In this document: one piece after another, positions 63,664 through 64,000 of the stretch
Layout of the letters: every line of letters begins with the position of its first letter
Numbering within the stretch: position 1 is the stretch's first letter
NCBI RefSeq assembly: GCF_029392895.1
Contig: NZ_CP114200.1
Location: 3,131,001-3,195,000, forward strand
Origin: Streptomyces sp. 71268
GTDB taxonomy: Bacteria > Actinomycetota > Actinomycetes > Streptomycetales > Streptomycetaceae
Direction of reading: 5' to 3'
Length of the DNA stretch: 64,000 bases
Made by a program: the position numbers and the translations under genes
The notes under the pieces: model-generated
What the model saw: the letters and a program-made list of their open reading frames with translations, nothing else
The model's database searches: none
Told to the model about the DNA's origin: nothing

Positions 63664-64000
63664 ATGGAAGTCGTGCACGACAAGCCGCCCGAGGGGCCCG
63701 CAGCCGCCGACCCGACCACCGACGACACGGCCCTGGGCACGCTCCTGGCCGCCGCCAGCCAACGCTGTCGCCAGGCGTTCAACAGCGGACTGCGCGCCGC
63801 CGGCATCGAGTCCCGCCACTTCGCCGTCCTGCGCGGCCTGGCCCAGCACGGGCCCTCCAGCCAGCGGGAGTTGATCGAACTGCTGGACGTGGACAAGTCG
63901 GCCATGGTCCGGATCATCGACGAGTTGGAGCGACAGGGCCTGGCCGAGCGCCGCCGCGCCGTGCACGACCGCCGCGCGTACGCGGTCCGCCTCACCGCCG
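63664..64000 (+). CDS. MarR-family regulator, cut by window end
   Basis: ATG 63664 (GTG 63673 possible); 112 codons to the window edge, so the C-terminal helix is missing. Winged-helix features: AGIESRHFAVLRGLAQHGPS, then QRELIELLDVDKSAMVRIID and the wing RRRAVHDRRAYAVRLTA. It faces the Rieske gene across 297 bp that contain a small GAGA-CGT-TCTC dyad at 63625-63635, and may regulate it. Confidence 0.88.
   Translation, partial: MEVVHDKPPEGPAAADPTTDDTALGTLLAAASQRCRQAFNSGLRAAGIESRHFAVLRGLAQHGPSSQRELIELLDVDKSAMVRIIDELERQGLAERRRAVHDRRAYAVRLTA

Overview
The window is very GC-rich actinomycete DNA, most likely a Streptomyces or close relative. The signs are GC-only third codon positions, frequent GTG starts, many genes that look leaderless (a TAnnnT box 6-7 nt before the start codon), translationally coupled ATGA/GTGA operons, rare TTA codons, and gene orders such as ABC-F/ispE/rsmA/tatD/rsmI/pmt and galT-galE-galK that are familiar from that genus. 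About fifty protein genes are supported. No rRNA, tRNA or insertion sequence was recognised.

Layout. 1-8.2 kb: the 5' part of PEP carboxylase (ppc), an acyl desaturase with its own TetR gene, a Uma2-type protein, trans-aconitate methyltransferase followed by a truncated VOC/glyoxalase gene, a MarR regulator, an orphan LuxR-type response regulator and a GNAT protein. 8.2-13.8 kb: Leloir galactose operon galT-galE-galK, divergent from a sodium:solute symporter and a small membrane protein. 13.8-27 kb: a response regulator lacking the phospho-acceptor Asp, a Pro/Gln-rich membrane-anchored propeller protein, and the housekeeping block ABC-F, ispE, rsmA, TatD nuclease, Zn-ribbon protein, rsmI, protein mannosyltransferase. 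27.05-28.6 kb: an orphan type I-E-like CRISPR array (8 repeats, 7 spacers of exactly 32 nt) beside a PD-(D/E)XK nuclease with a possible modified-base reader domain. 28.7-34.1 kb: a penicillin-binding protein, a streptomycin-kinase-like phosphotransferase, an IMPase-like protein with altered metal ligands, and a divergent AurF-type diiron oxygenase / DUF4873 pair.

34.2-36.6 kb holds a compact graspetide (omega-ester RiPP) cluster: an 86-aa precursor with an acidic tail, an ATP-grasp ligase and an isoaspartyl-methyltransferase-like enzyme, all overlapping, with a TTA codon in the ligase. 37-44.7 kb: an EamA transporter behind a 36-codon upstream ORF, a caspase-like/TM/peptide-binding-protein fusion whose expected catalytic His is Arg, a three-gene unit of unknown and Nudix-like proteins divergent from a TTA-containing Scr1/DUF5753 regulator, and an SDR. 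44.8-53.6 kb: serine hydrolase, TetR-MMPL pair with twin operators shared with a divergent tricorn protease, and a CsbD-like stress protein. 53.6-64 kb: a coupled BVMO - alpha/beta hydrolase - SDR operon divergent from a MerR regulator, exonuclease III, small hypothetical and GNAT genes, a degenerate aminoglycoside-phosphotransferase-fold protein, a DUF574-type methyltransferase, a Rieske oxygenase and the start of a MarR gene.

The best candidates for unusual biology are the graspetide cluster, the caspase-like fusion locus, the orphan CRISPR array with its neighbouring nuclease, and the three TTA (bldA-type) codons placed in regulatory or specialised genes.
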